DNA of 64,000 bases, from positions 1 to 64,000 of the forward strand of contig NZ_JANLJJ010000023.1 of assembly GCF_029255545.1 (NCBI RefSeq). The letters are read 5' to 3'. Numbering within the stretch: the first letter of the stretch is position 1; every line of letters starts with the position of its first letter. This document shows positions 1 through 8,899 of the stretch, in pieces. A program made the translations under genes and the position numbers. The notes below the pieces were generated by a model that worked only from the letters and a program-made list of their open reading frames with translations, had not been told where the DNA came from and did not search any database. Source of the DNA: Ferrovibrio sp. (GTDB lineage: Bacteria > Pseudomonadota > Alphaproteobacteria > Ferrovibrionales > Ferrovibrionaceae).

Positions 1-15
1 CTGACCGCCAGGCAG

Positions 16-49
16 GGCCGCATCACGCGCTGCCGAGCGTGATGCGGCC
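16..49. other. Perfect 13-bp inverted repeat (hairpin)
   Basis: Arms at 16-28 and 37-49 are exact reverse complements around an 8-base loop. The hairpin lies just past the stop codon of the minus-strand gene ending at 59. Neither side has a T-run, so it is not a standard intrinsic terminator; it could still protect or end that transcript. Confidence 0.5.
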
Positions 50-58
50 GACTGGGGG

Positions 59-925
59 TTACATGAAAGGAAAGATTATTCTCCAGTGACGGTCTATATC
101 GAAGTCTTCTTCGGATAGGTCGGCCTGGGGCAACCAGGCGCCGAAGGCGTCTTCGACAAGCCCCTCCCGCGCTGTAACGAGTAAATTGTGAGGGGTCGGG
201 CTTTTGCGGATGAAATAGCCGATGCGATAATAATCCTCGTCATCGAGTTGTGCATCGCTGTATGAGATTGCCAGCGCAACATCGGCATTATCAGGAAGAA
301 ACCTGTAGGACCCCTTCGCATTCTTGCTCAGACTGGCCTCAAGGCATTCGCTGTTGATCTGTGCCATCTCGGATAGAACCGAACATATTTTGATGGCCTC
401 GCCGACACCAACGTGATCTCGATCCTTCCAGAACCTCAATCCGGTTGCGGGAAACCTGTATGAAAACAGCTCCCTGTCATCACGAGCAAGGCGAATGCGA
501 TCTCCCCAGTTTTTCTCGGCATTTCTATCGATCCTCCTTATGTAATTCGCTGTGCTATTGATGATGTTTTGATGCGTCATTTCTACTGACGCCGCACCTT
601 TCCAGACGAAATCCGGTACCGTGAAAAGATAGGCGCGACAACAATTGAGGATGGAATAATAAATCAAGTACGGAGTTGGGATAAAAAGCTTCCTATCATC
701 CGCGTAATCGGCCGACGCTATCATGATGCTTGCCGCGATAATGTATTTGACCGCTAGGTAATGCCTGATGAGCCATATCGTGTTTAATTCATTGGTCCAG
801 GCCTTGGTCGGCGTGCTGAAAAACTTTCGCGTTCCGTCGCAATAGGCCTGTATATCGTCTTCCGCAAATTGGTGTTTCAGGTTTTGGTATTCAAAGCCGC
901 AGTCAATGCCTGTTGGTTTCTTCAA
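59..925 (-). CDS. Hypothetical protein, AT-richer than the rest of the window
   Basis: Open frame of about 288 residues with no family I recognise. It is rich in Tyr, Phe, Ile and Asn and looks soluble; no signal peptide or catalytic motif is obvious. Base composition is clearly lower in GC than every neighbour, which suggests acquired DNA. The frame stays open up to 1039, only four bases from a tRNA 3' end, so that far start is unlikely. I chose the TTG at 925 (protein beginning Met-Lys-Lys-Pro) because a GGGGG stretch sits about 8 bases upstream. The TTG at the Leu-Thr-Gly-Val segment is an alternative. The start is uncertain; the reading frame itself is likely real. Confidence 0.55.
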   Translation of the reverse strand: MKKPTGIDCGFEYQNLKHQFAEDDIQAYCDGTRKFFSTPTKAWTNELNTIWLIRHYLAVKYIIAASIMIASADYADDRKLFIPTPYLIYYSILNCCRAYLFTVPDFVWKGAASVEMTHQNIINSTANYIRRIDRNAEKNWGDRIRLARDDRELFSYRFPATGLRFWKDRDHVGVGEAIKICSVLSEMAQINSECLEASLSKNAKGSYRFLPDNADVALAISYSDAQLDDEDYYRIGYFIRKSPTPHNLLVTAREGLVEDAFGAWLPQADLSEEDFDIDRHWRIIFPFM

Positions 926-1042
926 ATTTGCAACCCCCGTCAAATGCCAGTGAAGAACGGCTATTCTTCCTGGAAAGAGACTTAACCATGGTGCCGAAAA
1001 CGCATCTCCATGCCGGCATTCCTGGATGGCATACCGCAAAAA

Positions 1043-1123
<81 letters not shown>

Positions 1124-1212
1124 GGCTTTCCGGCCGGACCCTAACCGGGGCGGCGGCCGGCCGCAACTGCCGGTCCGGGCCCGGCGGCGGAACGGTCGCC
1201 GCTCGCGGACGG

Positions 1213-1977
1213 CTATTCGAGCAGCCGCGCCTGGCGCAGGGTCTGCGGCAGGTTTTCCGCCATCATCTGCCTGAACTGGCCCGCGATGCTGTCGCGATGT
1301 TGGACCGGGGCATCGAGGAACTGCGCCGGCACGGGAACATTCGGCGCGCTGATCGGCGATTTGATCGGGGCAAAGGACGACAGCAGGGATTCGCCGGCGG
1401 GAAAAGCCCGCATGTCGGCCTGCAGGGAGAAATCCGTGCCGTCGATCACGCTGACGATATAGGCGGCATGCAGTCGCGTATCGCCACCGCCAAACAGGCT
1501 GCCGATCCGCACCAGCCCGATGCCGGCGACCGACTGGTTGGTGCCGCGCACGCTGCTGTAGCCGGGCGTGATCAGGATGTAGGCATCAAGTTTTTCACCG
1601 CCCATCAGGTCGCGCACCACCTCGGGCACCATCGGGTGATCCTTCGCGAAAATGCCTTTCTCGCCCGGCCAGTGTTTCGGCTGGTCGACAAAGGCGCGCC
1701 GGTACCGCCCGAGATCGACCAGCTGATAGCGCGCAGACAGGGCCTGTATGGCGCCGGCGGTCATCACATCGTCGGCGCCGATATCCAGCTTGTCCTCGCG
1801 ATAGCTGTTGCTGAAAGCGGTGACGCCGACGCCGCTGACCGAAAACCGGTCCTCCATCGCCGACAGAACGCCGACGCGTTTGTATGTTGCCGCCCGTTCC
1901 GTATTGATGGGCTGTGTCACGCAGCCGGCCAGCGCCAGCAGCAGCCCTGCGGCCGCGAGAAATTTACGCACCGGCAT
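1213..1977 (-). CDS. Predicted outer- or inner-membrane lipoprotein of unknown function
   Basis: 254 residues. The N-terminus is a textbook lipoprotein signal: MPVRK, a hydrophobic stretch, then the lipobox LALAGC with Cys at about position 19. The mature part begins with a Thr/Asn-rich linker and contains a segment reading VGVLSAMEDRFSV, but I can name no domain. It stands alone, facing the tRNA, with the next gene transcribed divergently. Localisation is well supported; function is unknown. Confidence 0.8.
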   Translation of the reverse strand: MPVRKFLAAAGLLLALAGCVTQPINTERAATYKRVGVLSAMEDRFSVSGVGVTAFSNSYREDKLDIGADDVMTAGAIQALSARYQLVDLGRYRRAFVDQPKHWPGEKGIFAKDHPMVPEVVRDLMGGEKLDAYILITPGYSSVRGTNQSVAGIGLVRIGSLFGGGDTRLHAAYIVSVIDGTDFSLQADMRAFPAGESLLSSFAPIKSPISAPNVPVPAQFLDAPVQHRDSIAGQFRQMMAENLPQTLRQARLLE

Positions 1978-2163
1978 CCCCCATATTCGGCAAAAACCCG
2001 CGCTTGCAATGACTGCAACCTAGCCGCGCAGCAGCGGCGCTTCAACCGCGCGGCGAGGCCGCCCATATCCAAAAAGTAACCTGCCCTATCCGAATGGTAA
2101 CCCTGTCCGGCGGCCGGCCGGCTGGCAGACTGGCCGCAGGATCCAGAGCGGCGGGAGAGGGTC

Positions 2164-2673
2164 ATGGCGGCAGGACAGGACAGCAGCGCGTATCATGCCC
2201 ATCTGCGCGCCCGGCTGCGCGACGGCGCCAGTTTCCTGGGCGCGGTGGAGTATTCCCCCGTCATGGCGGCGCCTGGCGCCCCGCTGGCCGGCGCGGCGGA
2301 GCGCGAAAACTGGGGCATCGCCATCGAGAATCTGCATTACGGCCTGCTCTGCCTGATGAGCGTCGAGGCCAGCCTGGTGGCGCGCGCGCCGGTGCCGCTG
2401 GCCGACATCCTGCAGGCCAGCGACCGGCATTATTGCGGCGCGCTGTTCCGCGACCTGCTGGCCGATTTCACCGAACATGCCGATTGCCGGCTGGCCCGGC
2501 TCAGCCCCGGCGGCCGCATCACCCTGCTCTCGCTGCTGCTGCAGGCCCTGCGCGTGGCCTATGGCAACCTGCTGGAGCAGGAGGCGGCACGCCTCGATCC
2601 CGACAGCATGACAGACCTGCAGATCACGCTCGACGGCCTCGGCCGCCGCCTCGCGCGCCATCCGGTCGCCTGA
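2164..2673 (+). CDS. Hypothetical protein
   Basis: 169 residues, preceded by a good ribosome site (GGGAGAGG, about 4 bases before the ATG). Largely helical and Ala/Leu-rich, with no signal peptide, membrane span or known motif visible. It ends 18 bases before the stop of the convergent helicase gene. The codon use is ordinary for the window. A competing frame over the same bases (2094-2684) is a GC-rich shadow with an Arg/Ala/Gly composition and was not chosen. Confidence 0.6.
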   Translation: MAAGQDSSAYHAHLRARLRDGASFLGAVEYSPVMAAPGAPLAGAAERENWGIAIENLHYGLLCLMSVEASLVARAPVPLADILQASDRHYCGALFRDLLADFTEHADCRLARLSPGGRITLLSLLLQALRVAYGNLLEQEAARLDPDSMTDLQITLDGLGRRLARHPVA

Positions 2674-2691
2674 GCCCGGCCTGAAGCCGGG

Positions 2692-5517
2692 TCAGCGCTT
2701 TTTCTGCTGCTGCTGTTTCAGCGCCAGCAGGGCGGCGAACGGGCTGTCGGCCATCTTCGCCTCGTCCTCGCGGCGCTTTTCCTGCTCACGCTGGCGTTTG
2801 GCGACGATCGCCTTGTGCGAGCGTAAGTAAAGCGTCACATCGGTCTTTGTCTCCGGGTCGCGCGCGCTCACCGTCTTGTAGCCCAGGGCCCAGAGCAGGC
2901 GCTGCAGCTCGTCGGCGCCGCAGCCGGCCAGGTTCATCCAGGCGGTGTCGGGCAGGAAGCTGCCGAAGGGGCCCAGGCGCTTTTTTTGTTTCGGCGGCCC
3001 GGCATGCATCTCCGGCGCATGAATCTCCGGTATTGGCAGTTCGGCCGGCGCCTCAATTGCCTGTTCGATCTGTTCGCCCACCGGCTCGATCTGCTGCTCG
3101 GGTTCGGGCGCGACCTCGATGGCCTCCACTGGGATGGCCTCCACCGGAATAGCCTCCACCGGGATGGCAGGCGGTTCGGCCAGCGGCGCTTCGGTCTTCT
3201 GTTCCGGCTTCTGGATGGGCTGGCGCGATGCCTGCTCGGCCTTGCGCGCGCCCTCGGCGATGCGCTGCACGACATCCAGGCGGAAGGCCTGCCGGCCGGC
3301 GCGCAGGAAACCCGCCGCCAGCCACCAGGCATCGTCGCGCCATTCCAGGATCGGCAGCGAGGTCAGCCCCGGCGTCGGCGGCGCTTCCGGCGTCACGCCC
3401 TGATGCACCGCCCACAGCAACGTCTTGAGCTGCGTCGGCTTGGGCTTGAGCAGCTTGGGCACCAGGATATGCGTCTCGCCGAAGGTGACGCCCATCTTGC
3501 GCAACGGATGCCGCTCGGCCTGGCCCATATGGCGCACAAGATCAGAGACGTCGTCGCGTTTCAGCGCGCCGAGATTCTCCGCCAGCTGGAAGGCCAGGCC
3601 CCGCGCCGCGCCTTTCAGCTCGGCATCGCGCAAACGATACAGATCGCTCAAATGCTGGCGCAGGTGGCGCTTGAGCCAGCTGCCGAGCTTGTCCTCCACG
3701 GCCTTGCGCGTCTCAGCCGGCAGCTGGTCGTCGGCCAGCAATTGCAGCTTCGGCTCCAGCACCTCCGTGCCTTTGGCCAGCACGGCCAGCGGCACGCTCT
3801 CCTTGTCCGGCGTGATCAGCAGCAGCCCGCCTTCGCCCGACAGCGCGAAATTCTCGTCCGGCAGCGCCAGCAGGGCCTCGGCATGGGCCTGCAAAGCCGG
3901 GCCCAGCACGCGCAGCGCCGCCGAGCGCAGGATGCGGCGCTGCTCCACCGTGTCGTGGCCGACGGCGCGGAAGCGCAGGCCACGCACATGGCCGATGATC
4001 TCGCCTTCCACGGTCAGCGCGTCATCCTCGCCCAGTTGCACGTTCAGGCTGGCCGGGTCTTCCGCCAGGCCGCGGCTCAGCACGGAGGTGCGGCGGTCGA
4101 CGAAGCGTTCGGTCAGTTTCTCGTGCAGGGCATCCGACAGCCTGTCCTCGATGCCACGGGTTTTGTCCTGCCAGCCCTGCGCATCCTCCAGCCAGCCGGC
4201 TCTATGCGCCACCGTCGTCCAGGTGCGGATATGCGCCAGCCGTTGCGACAGCGTGTCGATGTCGCCATCGGTGCGGTCGATGTTGCGCAGCTGCCCGGCC
4301 ACCCAGTCCTGCGGCAGGCGGCCGTCGCGATCGACCAGGTGCACGTAGATCTGGGTCAGCAGCCGGGCATGGCTGTCGGCCAGGTCCTTGGCGAAATCGG
4401 GAATCGCGCAGACCTGCCACAGCAGCTCGACGCGGTCGCGGCGCGTGGCGCGCTCGGTGACGGCGGCATCCCCGCGCAGGGCCTGCAGGCTCAACAGGTC
4501 GTCGGCATCGCGGCCGCGCACCAGGCCCTCGCGCGGCGGCGGCAGCTCCAGGCTGGCGACCAGGGCGTTGATGCTGGCGAAATCCAGCTGCGGGTTGCGC
4601 CAGCGCGCCGCCTGCACCGGCTCGAAGCGGTGGTTCTCGATGCGCTCGATCAGCTCGGGCTCCAGCGGCGGGCAGTCGCCGGTCGTGCCGAAGGTGCCGT
4701 TGCGCAGATGGCGGCCGGCGCGGCCGGCGATCTGGCCGATCTCGGCCGGGCTGAGCGGCCGCATGCCGATGCCGTCGAATTTGGACAGCGCGGCGAAGGC
4801 CATGTGCTCGATATCGAGGTTCAGCCCCATGCCGATGGCGTCGGTGGCCACCATCACGTCGACATCGCGGTTCTGGAACAGCTCGACCTGGGCGTTGCGC
4901 GCGCGCGGGCTGAGCGCGCCCAGCACCACCGCCGCGCCGCCGCGCTGGCGCCGGATCGCTTCCGCGATGGCATAGACGTCGTTGGCCGAGAAGGCCACCA
5001 CGGCCGAGCGTTTCGGCAGGCGCGAGAGTTTCTTCGCGCCGGCATAACTGAGCTGCGACAGGCGCGGCCGGGCGATGAACTCGGCATGGGGCACCAGGCG
5101 GCGCACCAGGCCGCGCATGGTATCCGAGCCGAGAAACATGGTCTCTTCCGCGCCGCGCGCATGCAGCAGCCGCTCGGTGAAGACATGGCCGCGCTCGGCA
5201 TCGGCGGCCAGCTGGATCTCGTCGATGGCAAGGAAATCGTACTGCCGGTCCAGCGGCATCGCCTCCACGGTGCAGACGAACCACTGCGCGCCCTTCGGCA
5301 CGATCTTCTCCTCGCCGGTCACCAGGGCGACATGGCGCTCGCCCTTGATCCGCACCGCGCGGTCATAGATCTCGCGCGCCAGCAGCCGCAGCGGCAGGCC
5401 GATGATGCCGCTGCGATGGCTCAACAGCCGCTCCACCGCCAGGTGGGTCTTGCCGGTATTGGTCGGGCCCAGCACGCAGAGGATGCGGCCTTTTTCGGCG
5501 GTCTTGAGGTTTGTCAC
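2692..5517 (-). CDS. Suv3-like DExH helicase, alphaproteobacterial type
   Basis: 941 residues. Walker A is GPTNTGKT at 17-24 and the Walker B/DExH box is DEIQ at 99-102, followed by conserved superfamily 2 blocks: LGSDTM, ATDAIGMGLNLD, and QIAGRAGR. This matches the Suv3 helicase family, which in mitochondria unwinds RNA for degradation; a bacterial role in RNA turnover is inference. The C-terminal third is a low-complexity Pro/Glu-rich linker with three IPVEA repeats, then a basic tail ending in Gln/Lys runs. The hotdog-thioesterase gene upstream ends four bases before this start, so the two are probably co-transcribed. Confidence 0.88.
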   Translation of the reverse strand: MTNLKTAEKGRILCVLGPTNTGKTHLAVERLLSHRSGIIGLPLRLLAREIYDRAVRIKGERHVALVTGEEKIVPKGAQWFVCTVEAMPLDRQYDFLAIDEIQLAADAERGHVFTERLLHARGAEETMFLGSDTMRGLVRRLVPHAEFIARPRLSQLSYAGAKKLSRLPKRSAVVAFSANDVYAIAEAIRRQRGGAAVVLGALSPRARNAQVELFQNRDVDVMVATDAIGMGLNLDIEHMAFAALSKFDGIGMRPLSPAEIGQIAGRAGRHLRNGTFGTTGDCPPLEPELIERIENHRFEPVQAARWRNPQLDFASINALVASLELPPPREGLVRGRDADDLLSLQALRGDAAVTERATRRDRVELLWQVCAIPDFAKDLADSHARLLTQIYVHLVDRDGRLPQDWVAGQLRNIDRTDGDIDTLSQRLAHIRTWTTVAHRAGWLEDAQGWQDKTRGIEDRLSDALHEKLTERFVDRRTSVLSRGLAEDPASLNVQLGEDDALTVEGEIIGHVRGLRFRAVGHDTVEQRRILRSAALRVLGPALQAHAEALLALPDENFALSGEGGLLLITPDKESVPLAVLAKGTEVLEPKLQLLADDQLPAETRKAVEDKLGSWLKRHLRQHLSDLYRLRDAELKGAARGLAFQLAENLGALKRDDVSDLVRHMGQAERHPLRKMGVTFGETHILVPKLLKPKPTQLKTLLWAVHQGVTPEAPPTPGLTSLPILEWRDDAWWLAAGFLRAGRQAFRLDVVQRIAEGARKAEQASRQPIQKPEQKTEAPLAEPPAIPVEAIPVEAIPVEAIEVAPEPEQQIEPVGEQIEQAIEAPAELPIPEIHAPEMHAGPPKQKKRLGPFGSFLPDTAWMNLAGCGADELQRLLWALGYKTVSARDPETKTDVTLYLRSHKAIVAKRQREQEKRREDEAKMADSPFAALLALKQQQQKKR
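3121..3165. repeat. Three in-frame 15-bp tandem repeats inside the helicase gene
   Basis: Units at 3121-3135, 3136-3150 and 3151-3165 differ at only a few positions and encode consecutive Ile-Pro-Val-Glu-Ala pentapeptides in the linker before the C-terminal tail. A unit length divisible by three keeps the frame, so copy number could vary between strains without breaking the gene. Confidence 0.8.
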
Positions 5518-5521
5518 GGTG

Positions 5522-5962
5522 TCAACTCGTTTTGCTCTGAATCGTTTTCGTAATGCGGGCCGAGGTGCACAGCACGCCGTCCACGGTCGCCGCCACGTCG
5601 CAAAACGCCGTGCTGCGGCCGCGCTTCAGCAATCGCCCGGTCATCGTCACGCGCTCGCCCGCCAGCACCGAGCGGATATGCTGCACATGGATGTCCACCG
5701 TCATGGCATGCTCATCCTCGCGCATGTCGCCCAGCATGGCCAGCAAAGCCGGCGGCTCCAGCAGGCCGTTCAGCACCCCGCCATGCACGTATGCGCCAAA
5801 AATCAGCATTTCGCCGGCCGCTGTGAAGGCGACGTCCGACCGGCCGGGCGCAAGCGAAACCAGCTCCAGCCCGGCCCAGCGGTGGAACGCGGTCTGGCCG
5901 ATCAGGTTTTCGGCAAAGGGCCTGACCCAGGCGGCAAGCGTCGGGTCGAAGCGGGCGGACAT
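5522..5962 (-). CDS. PaaI-type hotdog-fold acyl-CoA thioesterase
   Basis: 146 residues, the usual length for the family. The central HGGVLNGLLEPP segment corresponds to the HGG motif of PaaI-like thioesterases, here followed by Leu-Glu where many relatives have a catalytic Asp/Glu. A beta-strand VDIHVQHIRS and a late KRGRSTAFCDV strand complete the hotdog pattern. The substrate is unknown. It sits immediately upstream of the Suv3-like helicase on the same strand, with four bases between the genes. Confidence 0.75.
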   Translation of the reverse strand: MSARFDPTLAAWVRPFAENLIGQTAFHRWAGLELVSLAPGRSDVAFTAAGEMLIFGAYVHGGVLNGLLEPPALLAMLGDMREDEHAMTVDIHVQHIRSVLAGERVTMTGRLLKRGRSTAFCDVAATVDGVLCTSARITKTIQSKTS

Positions 5963-6037
5963 GGACGGAGGCTCCGGTTTTGCCCGCAGTATACCGCCGG
6001 CCGTCCTGATCGCTCAACCGGCAGCCGGCCCGGCAGA

Positions 6038-7144
6038 TCAGGCGTCGGTCGTGTCCGGCGGCATCAGATGGATGCCCTCGGCGCGCAGCGATACCGTTGC
6101 CGCAATGCCGGGGGCCAAATCGTTGCGCGCGGCGACATGGCTGGACAGGGTGAATTGCAGCCGGTCGCCATTATGCTCGGCGGCGAAATCGATGCTCACC
6201 GTATCGCCCATGGGCACCAGTTCGGCGATCCGCCCGGGCACCGGGTTCTCGCGCTCGCCCTGGCTTGGCCGGTCGCGCCGGTGCAGCACGATCTGGGCGG
6301 CGCGGATGCACCAGGCGCAGGCGTCGCCGGGAGCGAAATCCGGCTGCGGCGCCGCCTCCAGCAGCAGGCCGTTCCAGTCGATCAGCGTGCGGGTTGCCTC
6401 CTGCGCCGCCACCCGGGCCGCAAAGATGTTGCGGATGTCGATCAGCCTGGCCACGGTGGCGCTGGCGGGGCGGGCCAGCACGTCGCCGATCCTGCCCGTC
6501 TGCAGGGTCTGCCCGTGATGCAGCACCGCCAGCCGGTCGGCCAGCATGGCCGCCTCGCCCAGGTCATGCGTCACCAGGATGGTCGGCATCGCCAGATCGC
6601 GGCGCAGGCCGGCGACTTCGCGATAGAGTTTGTCGCGCGTGGCGCGGTCAACCGAGGAAAACGGCTCGTCCAGCAGCAAGGCGGCGGGGTCGCGGGCCAG
6701 TGCGCGGGCCATGGCGACGCGTTGCTGCTGCCCACCCGACAATTGCGCCGGGCGGCGTTCGCCCAGCCCGTCGAGATGCACCCGCGCCAGCAGGTCGTCG
6801 GCCCGCGCCGCGCGGTCGGCATTGGGCCGGTGTTCCAGCGCGGCCATCACGTTCTGCCGCGCGCTCAGATGCGGAAACAGCGCGAAATGCTGGAACAGAT
6901 AGCCGATGCGGCGCTGTTGCGGCGTCACATTTATATTGCGCGCGGTGTCCAGCCAGACGGCCTCGCCGCAGGCGACATATCCCTCCTGCGGATGCAGCAG
7001 CCCGGCGATGGCGCGCAGGATCGTGGTCTTGCCGCTGCCCGAGGGACCCAGCAGCGCCAGCACCTCGCTGGCTGGGCAGTCCAGCCGGACATCCAGGGGG
7101 ATCGGCCCGGCCTGCCGCAATTCGACCACCAGATTGTCAGCCAT
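6038..7144 (-). CDS. modC: Molybdate ABC transporter, ATP-binding protein ModC
   Basis: 368 residues. Walker A GPSGSGKT at 33-40, signature LSGGQQQR, Walker B LLLDEPFSSVD, and a C-terminal TOBE-type molybdate-binding domain from about residue 295 (starting near PVPGRIAELVPMG). This is the standard ModC layout. It powers uptake of molybdate through ModB. Its start overlaps the end of modB by 8 bases, indicating translational coupling in a modA-modB-modC operon. Confidence 0.95.
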   Translation of the reverse strand: MADNLVVELRQAGPIPLDVRLDCPASEVLALLGPSGSGKTTILRAIAGLLHPQEGYVACGEAVWLDTARNINVTPQQRRIGYLFQHFALFPHLSARQNVMAALEHRPNADRAARADDLLARVHLDGLGERRPAQLSGGQQQRVAMARALARDPAALLLDEPFSSVDRATRDKLYREVAGLRRDLAMPTILVTHDLGEAAMLADRLAVLHHGQTLQTGRIGDVLARPASATVARLIDIRNIFAARVAAQEATRTLIDWNGLLLEAAPQPDFAPGDACAWCIRAAQIVLHRRDRPSQGERENPVPGRIAELVPMGDTVSIDFAAEHNGDRLQFTLSSHVAARNDLAPGIAATVSLRAEGIHLMPPDTTDA

Positions 7145-7805
7145 GGCGCCGGCCGATCCGTTTCGACAGCGCGGTGGTGGCGGCGATGGCGCCCAGCGAA
7201 AAAACCAGCAGCGCCGCCGCCATCAGCCCGGCGGCCTGGTCGTCGAAGGCCTGCACGCGGTCATAGATCGCGATGGCGATCGTGCGCGTTTCGCCCGGAA
7301 TGCTGCCGCCCACCATCAGCACCACGCCGAATTCGCCCAGCGTATGGGCGAAGGTCAGCACGGCGGCCGTCAGCAGGCCGGGCCAGGCCAGCGGCAATTC
7401 GATCAGCCGGAAGCCGCGCCAGGGCGACAGGCCGCAGCAGGCCGCGGCCTCGCGCAGGTCGCGCGGGATGGCGGCGAAGGCCTGCTGGATCGGCTGGATG
7501 GCAAACGGCAGGTTGGCGATCAGCGAGGCGAAGACCAGGCCCTCGAAGGAAAAGGCCAGCGGCCCGCCGAAGATGCTTTGCCATATCCGGCCCAGCGTGG
7601 AACTGCCGCCGGTCGCGATCAGGATATAGAAGCCCAGCACGGTGGGCGGCAGCACCAGCGGCAGGGCCAGCATCGCCTCGATCAGGCTCTTGCCGCGGAA
7701 CTCGCTATAGGCCAGCCAGCGCCCGATCCATATGGCAGCCGGCAGCAGCAGGGCCAGCGTCCACAGGCCGAGCAGCAGCGACAGGCGAAGGGCGGTCCAG
7801 TCCAT
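7137..7805 (-). CDS. modB: Molybdate ABC transporter, permease ModB
   Basis: 222 residues with about five membrane spans. The cytoplasmic EAA loop that contacts ModC is visible as REAAACCGLSPWRGF. The PLVLPPTVLGFY segment is typical of ModB/CysT permeases. It follows modA by 47 bases and overlaps modC. Confidence 0.95.
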   Translation of the reverse strand: MDWTALRLSLLLGLWTLALLLPAAIWIGRWLAYSEFRGKSLIEAMLALPLVLPPTVLGFYILIATGGSSTLGRIWQSIFGGPLAFSFEGLVFASLIANLPFAIQPIQQAFAAIPRDLREAAACCGLSPWRGFRLIELPLAWPGLLTAAVLTFAHTLGEFGVVLMVGGSIPGETRTIAIAIYDRVQAFDDQAAGLMAAALLVFSLGAIAATTALSKRIGRRHG

Positions 7806-7852
7806 GCGCGGCAGTCTGGGGGTGGTCTGCGGTTTTGCCTAGTCCCGGCGCG

Positions 7853-8644
7853 TCAGCTCTGTTCGCCCGGCAGCACGAAGCCGTAACGCACCAGGATTCT
7901 GCGCCCGGCCGTGCCCTGCAGGTAATCGTAAAAACGCTGCGTGGTCTCGCCGGCGGATTTCAGCAGCACCATGCGCTGGCGCAGGGGCTGGTGCCAGTCG
8001 GCGGGGATCAGGGCGTGGCGGCCGCGCTGCTCCAGTTGCGGCGACAGCACCAGCGAATAGGCCACGATGCCGCCCTGCGCGCCGCCGCCGACCGCGAACT
8101 GCGCCGCCTGCGACACGTTTTCGCCCAGCACCAGCCTGTCGTGGATCGCATCCCACAGGCCGGCATGGCGCAGGGCTTCCTCGGCGCGGCGGCCGTAGGG
8201 CGCGTGTTCCGGATTGGCGATGGCGAAGCGCGTGACGCGGCCGGCCTGCAAAGCGGCTTTCAGGTCGGCCAGGCTGCCATCGGGTTGCAGCGGCGACCCC
8301 GGCGGCACGACCAGGGCCAGCCGGCCGATGGCATACAGCGCGCCGCGATCCCGGGTCAGCCCGGCATCGGCCAGCCTGAACACGAAATCCTCGTCGGCCG
8401 AGAGGAACATCTGGAACGGCGCGCCCTGCTGGATCTGGCGGAAGAAATTGCCCGACGAGCCAAGCGAGAGTTTCACCGGCCGGCCGGTCTGCCCGGCGAA
8501 GTCTTTCGCCGCCTCCTCCAGCGCGAACGCCAGATCGGCCGCGCCGGCGATAATGGGGATATCGGCGCCTGGTGCCTGTGCCTGCGCGGCTGGAGACATG
8601 CCGATGGCAAGCAGGGCGGCAAATACAATGGCATGGAAGCGCAT
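7853..8644 (-). CDS. modA: Periplasmic molybdate-binding protein ModA
   Basis: 263 residues with a Sec signal peptide (cleavage likely after AAQAQA near position 24). The mature protein carries hallmark ModA segments: FALEEAAKDF, LSLGSSGNFFRQIQQGAPFQMFLSADED in shorter blocks, and FAIANPEHAPYGRRAEE. It captures molybdate or tungstate for ModBC. The start lies 11 bases from a cluster of CGTTAT/ATAACG half-sites, consistent with repression by a ModE-type protein. Confidence 0.95.
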   Translation of the reverse strand: MRFHAIVFAALLAIGMSPAAQAQAPGADIPIIAGAADLAFALEEAAKDFAGQTGRPVKLSLGSSGNFFRQIQQGAPFQMFLSADEDFVFRLADAGLTRDRGALYAIGRLALVVPPGSPLQPDGSLADLKAALQAGRVTRFAIANPEHAPYGRRAEEALRHAGLWDAIHDRLVLGENVSQAAQFAVGGGAQGGIVAYSLVLSPQLEQRGRHALIPADWHQPLRQRMVLLKSAGETTQRFYDYLQGTAGRRILVRYGFVLPGEQS

Positions 8645-8654
8645 GGACGGTCTC

Positions 8655-8686
8655 CGTTATGTCCAGGCAACCATAACGGCCGTTAT
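8655..8686. promoter_or_regulatory. ModE-box-like operator before modA
   Basis: Three hexamer half-sites lie here: CGTTAT 8655-8660, ATAACG 8673-8678 and CGTTAT 8681-8686. They form a 7-bp inverted repeat with a 10-base spacer (8655-8661 with 8672-8678) and, overlapping it, a perfect 14-bp palindrome ATAACGGCCGTTAT (8673-8686). CGTTAT..ATAACG arms are the core of known ModE sites. The position between promoter and modA start fits repression. Confidence 0.6.
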
Positions 8687-8741
8687 AGCCGTCTGACAAT
8701 AGCGATGTCGTCAATAGTATAAAGACGCCATGCAACCAAGG

Positions 8742-8823
8742 CCGTCATGCTCGGGCTCGGCCCGAGCATCCACGAGTTTTTTGAAAAAGACGTGGATGGC
8801 CGGAACACGTCCGGCCATGACGG
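8742..8823. repeat. Intergenic cloverleaf repeat, family 1, copy A
   Basis: Outer arms CCGTCATG/CATGACGG enclose three inner stems: hairpin CTCGGGC/GCCCGAG, central stem CATCCACG/CGTGGATG, and hairpin GCCGGA/TCCGGC. Loops differ from copy B at 57752-57850, but the stems match. It lies between the ModE-like gene and modA and contains no open frame. Confidence 0.75.
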
Positions 8824-8850
8824 TTTATGGGATGAGAAAAGGCTGTGGCC

Positions 8851-8881
8851 CGTCATGCTGCGGCGGTGCCAAGGCATGACG
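8851..8881. repeat. Short inverted repeat, possible collapsed family-1 element
   Basis: CGTCATGC (8851-8858) and GCATGACG (8874-8881) form a perfect 8-bp stem using the same terminal arm sequence as the cloverleaf element 28 bases away. The inner hairpins are missing, so it may be a deletion remnant. Confidence 0.5.
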
Positions 8882-8899
8882 AAGATCAACGAAAGCGGC

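Noticed and set aside
2986-5553. Long plus-strand open frame of 855 residues
   Set aside because: It is antisense to the Suv3-like helicase, is rich in Arg, Gln, His and Leu as expected of a GC-rich shadow, and has no motif.
5402-8722. Plus-strand open frame of 1106 residues
   Set aside because: It runs antisense across thioesterase, modC, modB and modA, all clearly real; composition is that of a shadow frame.
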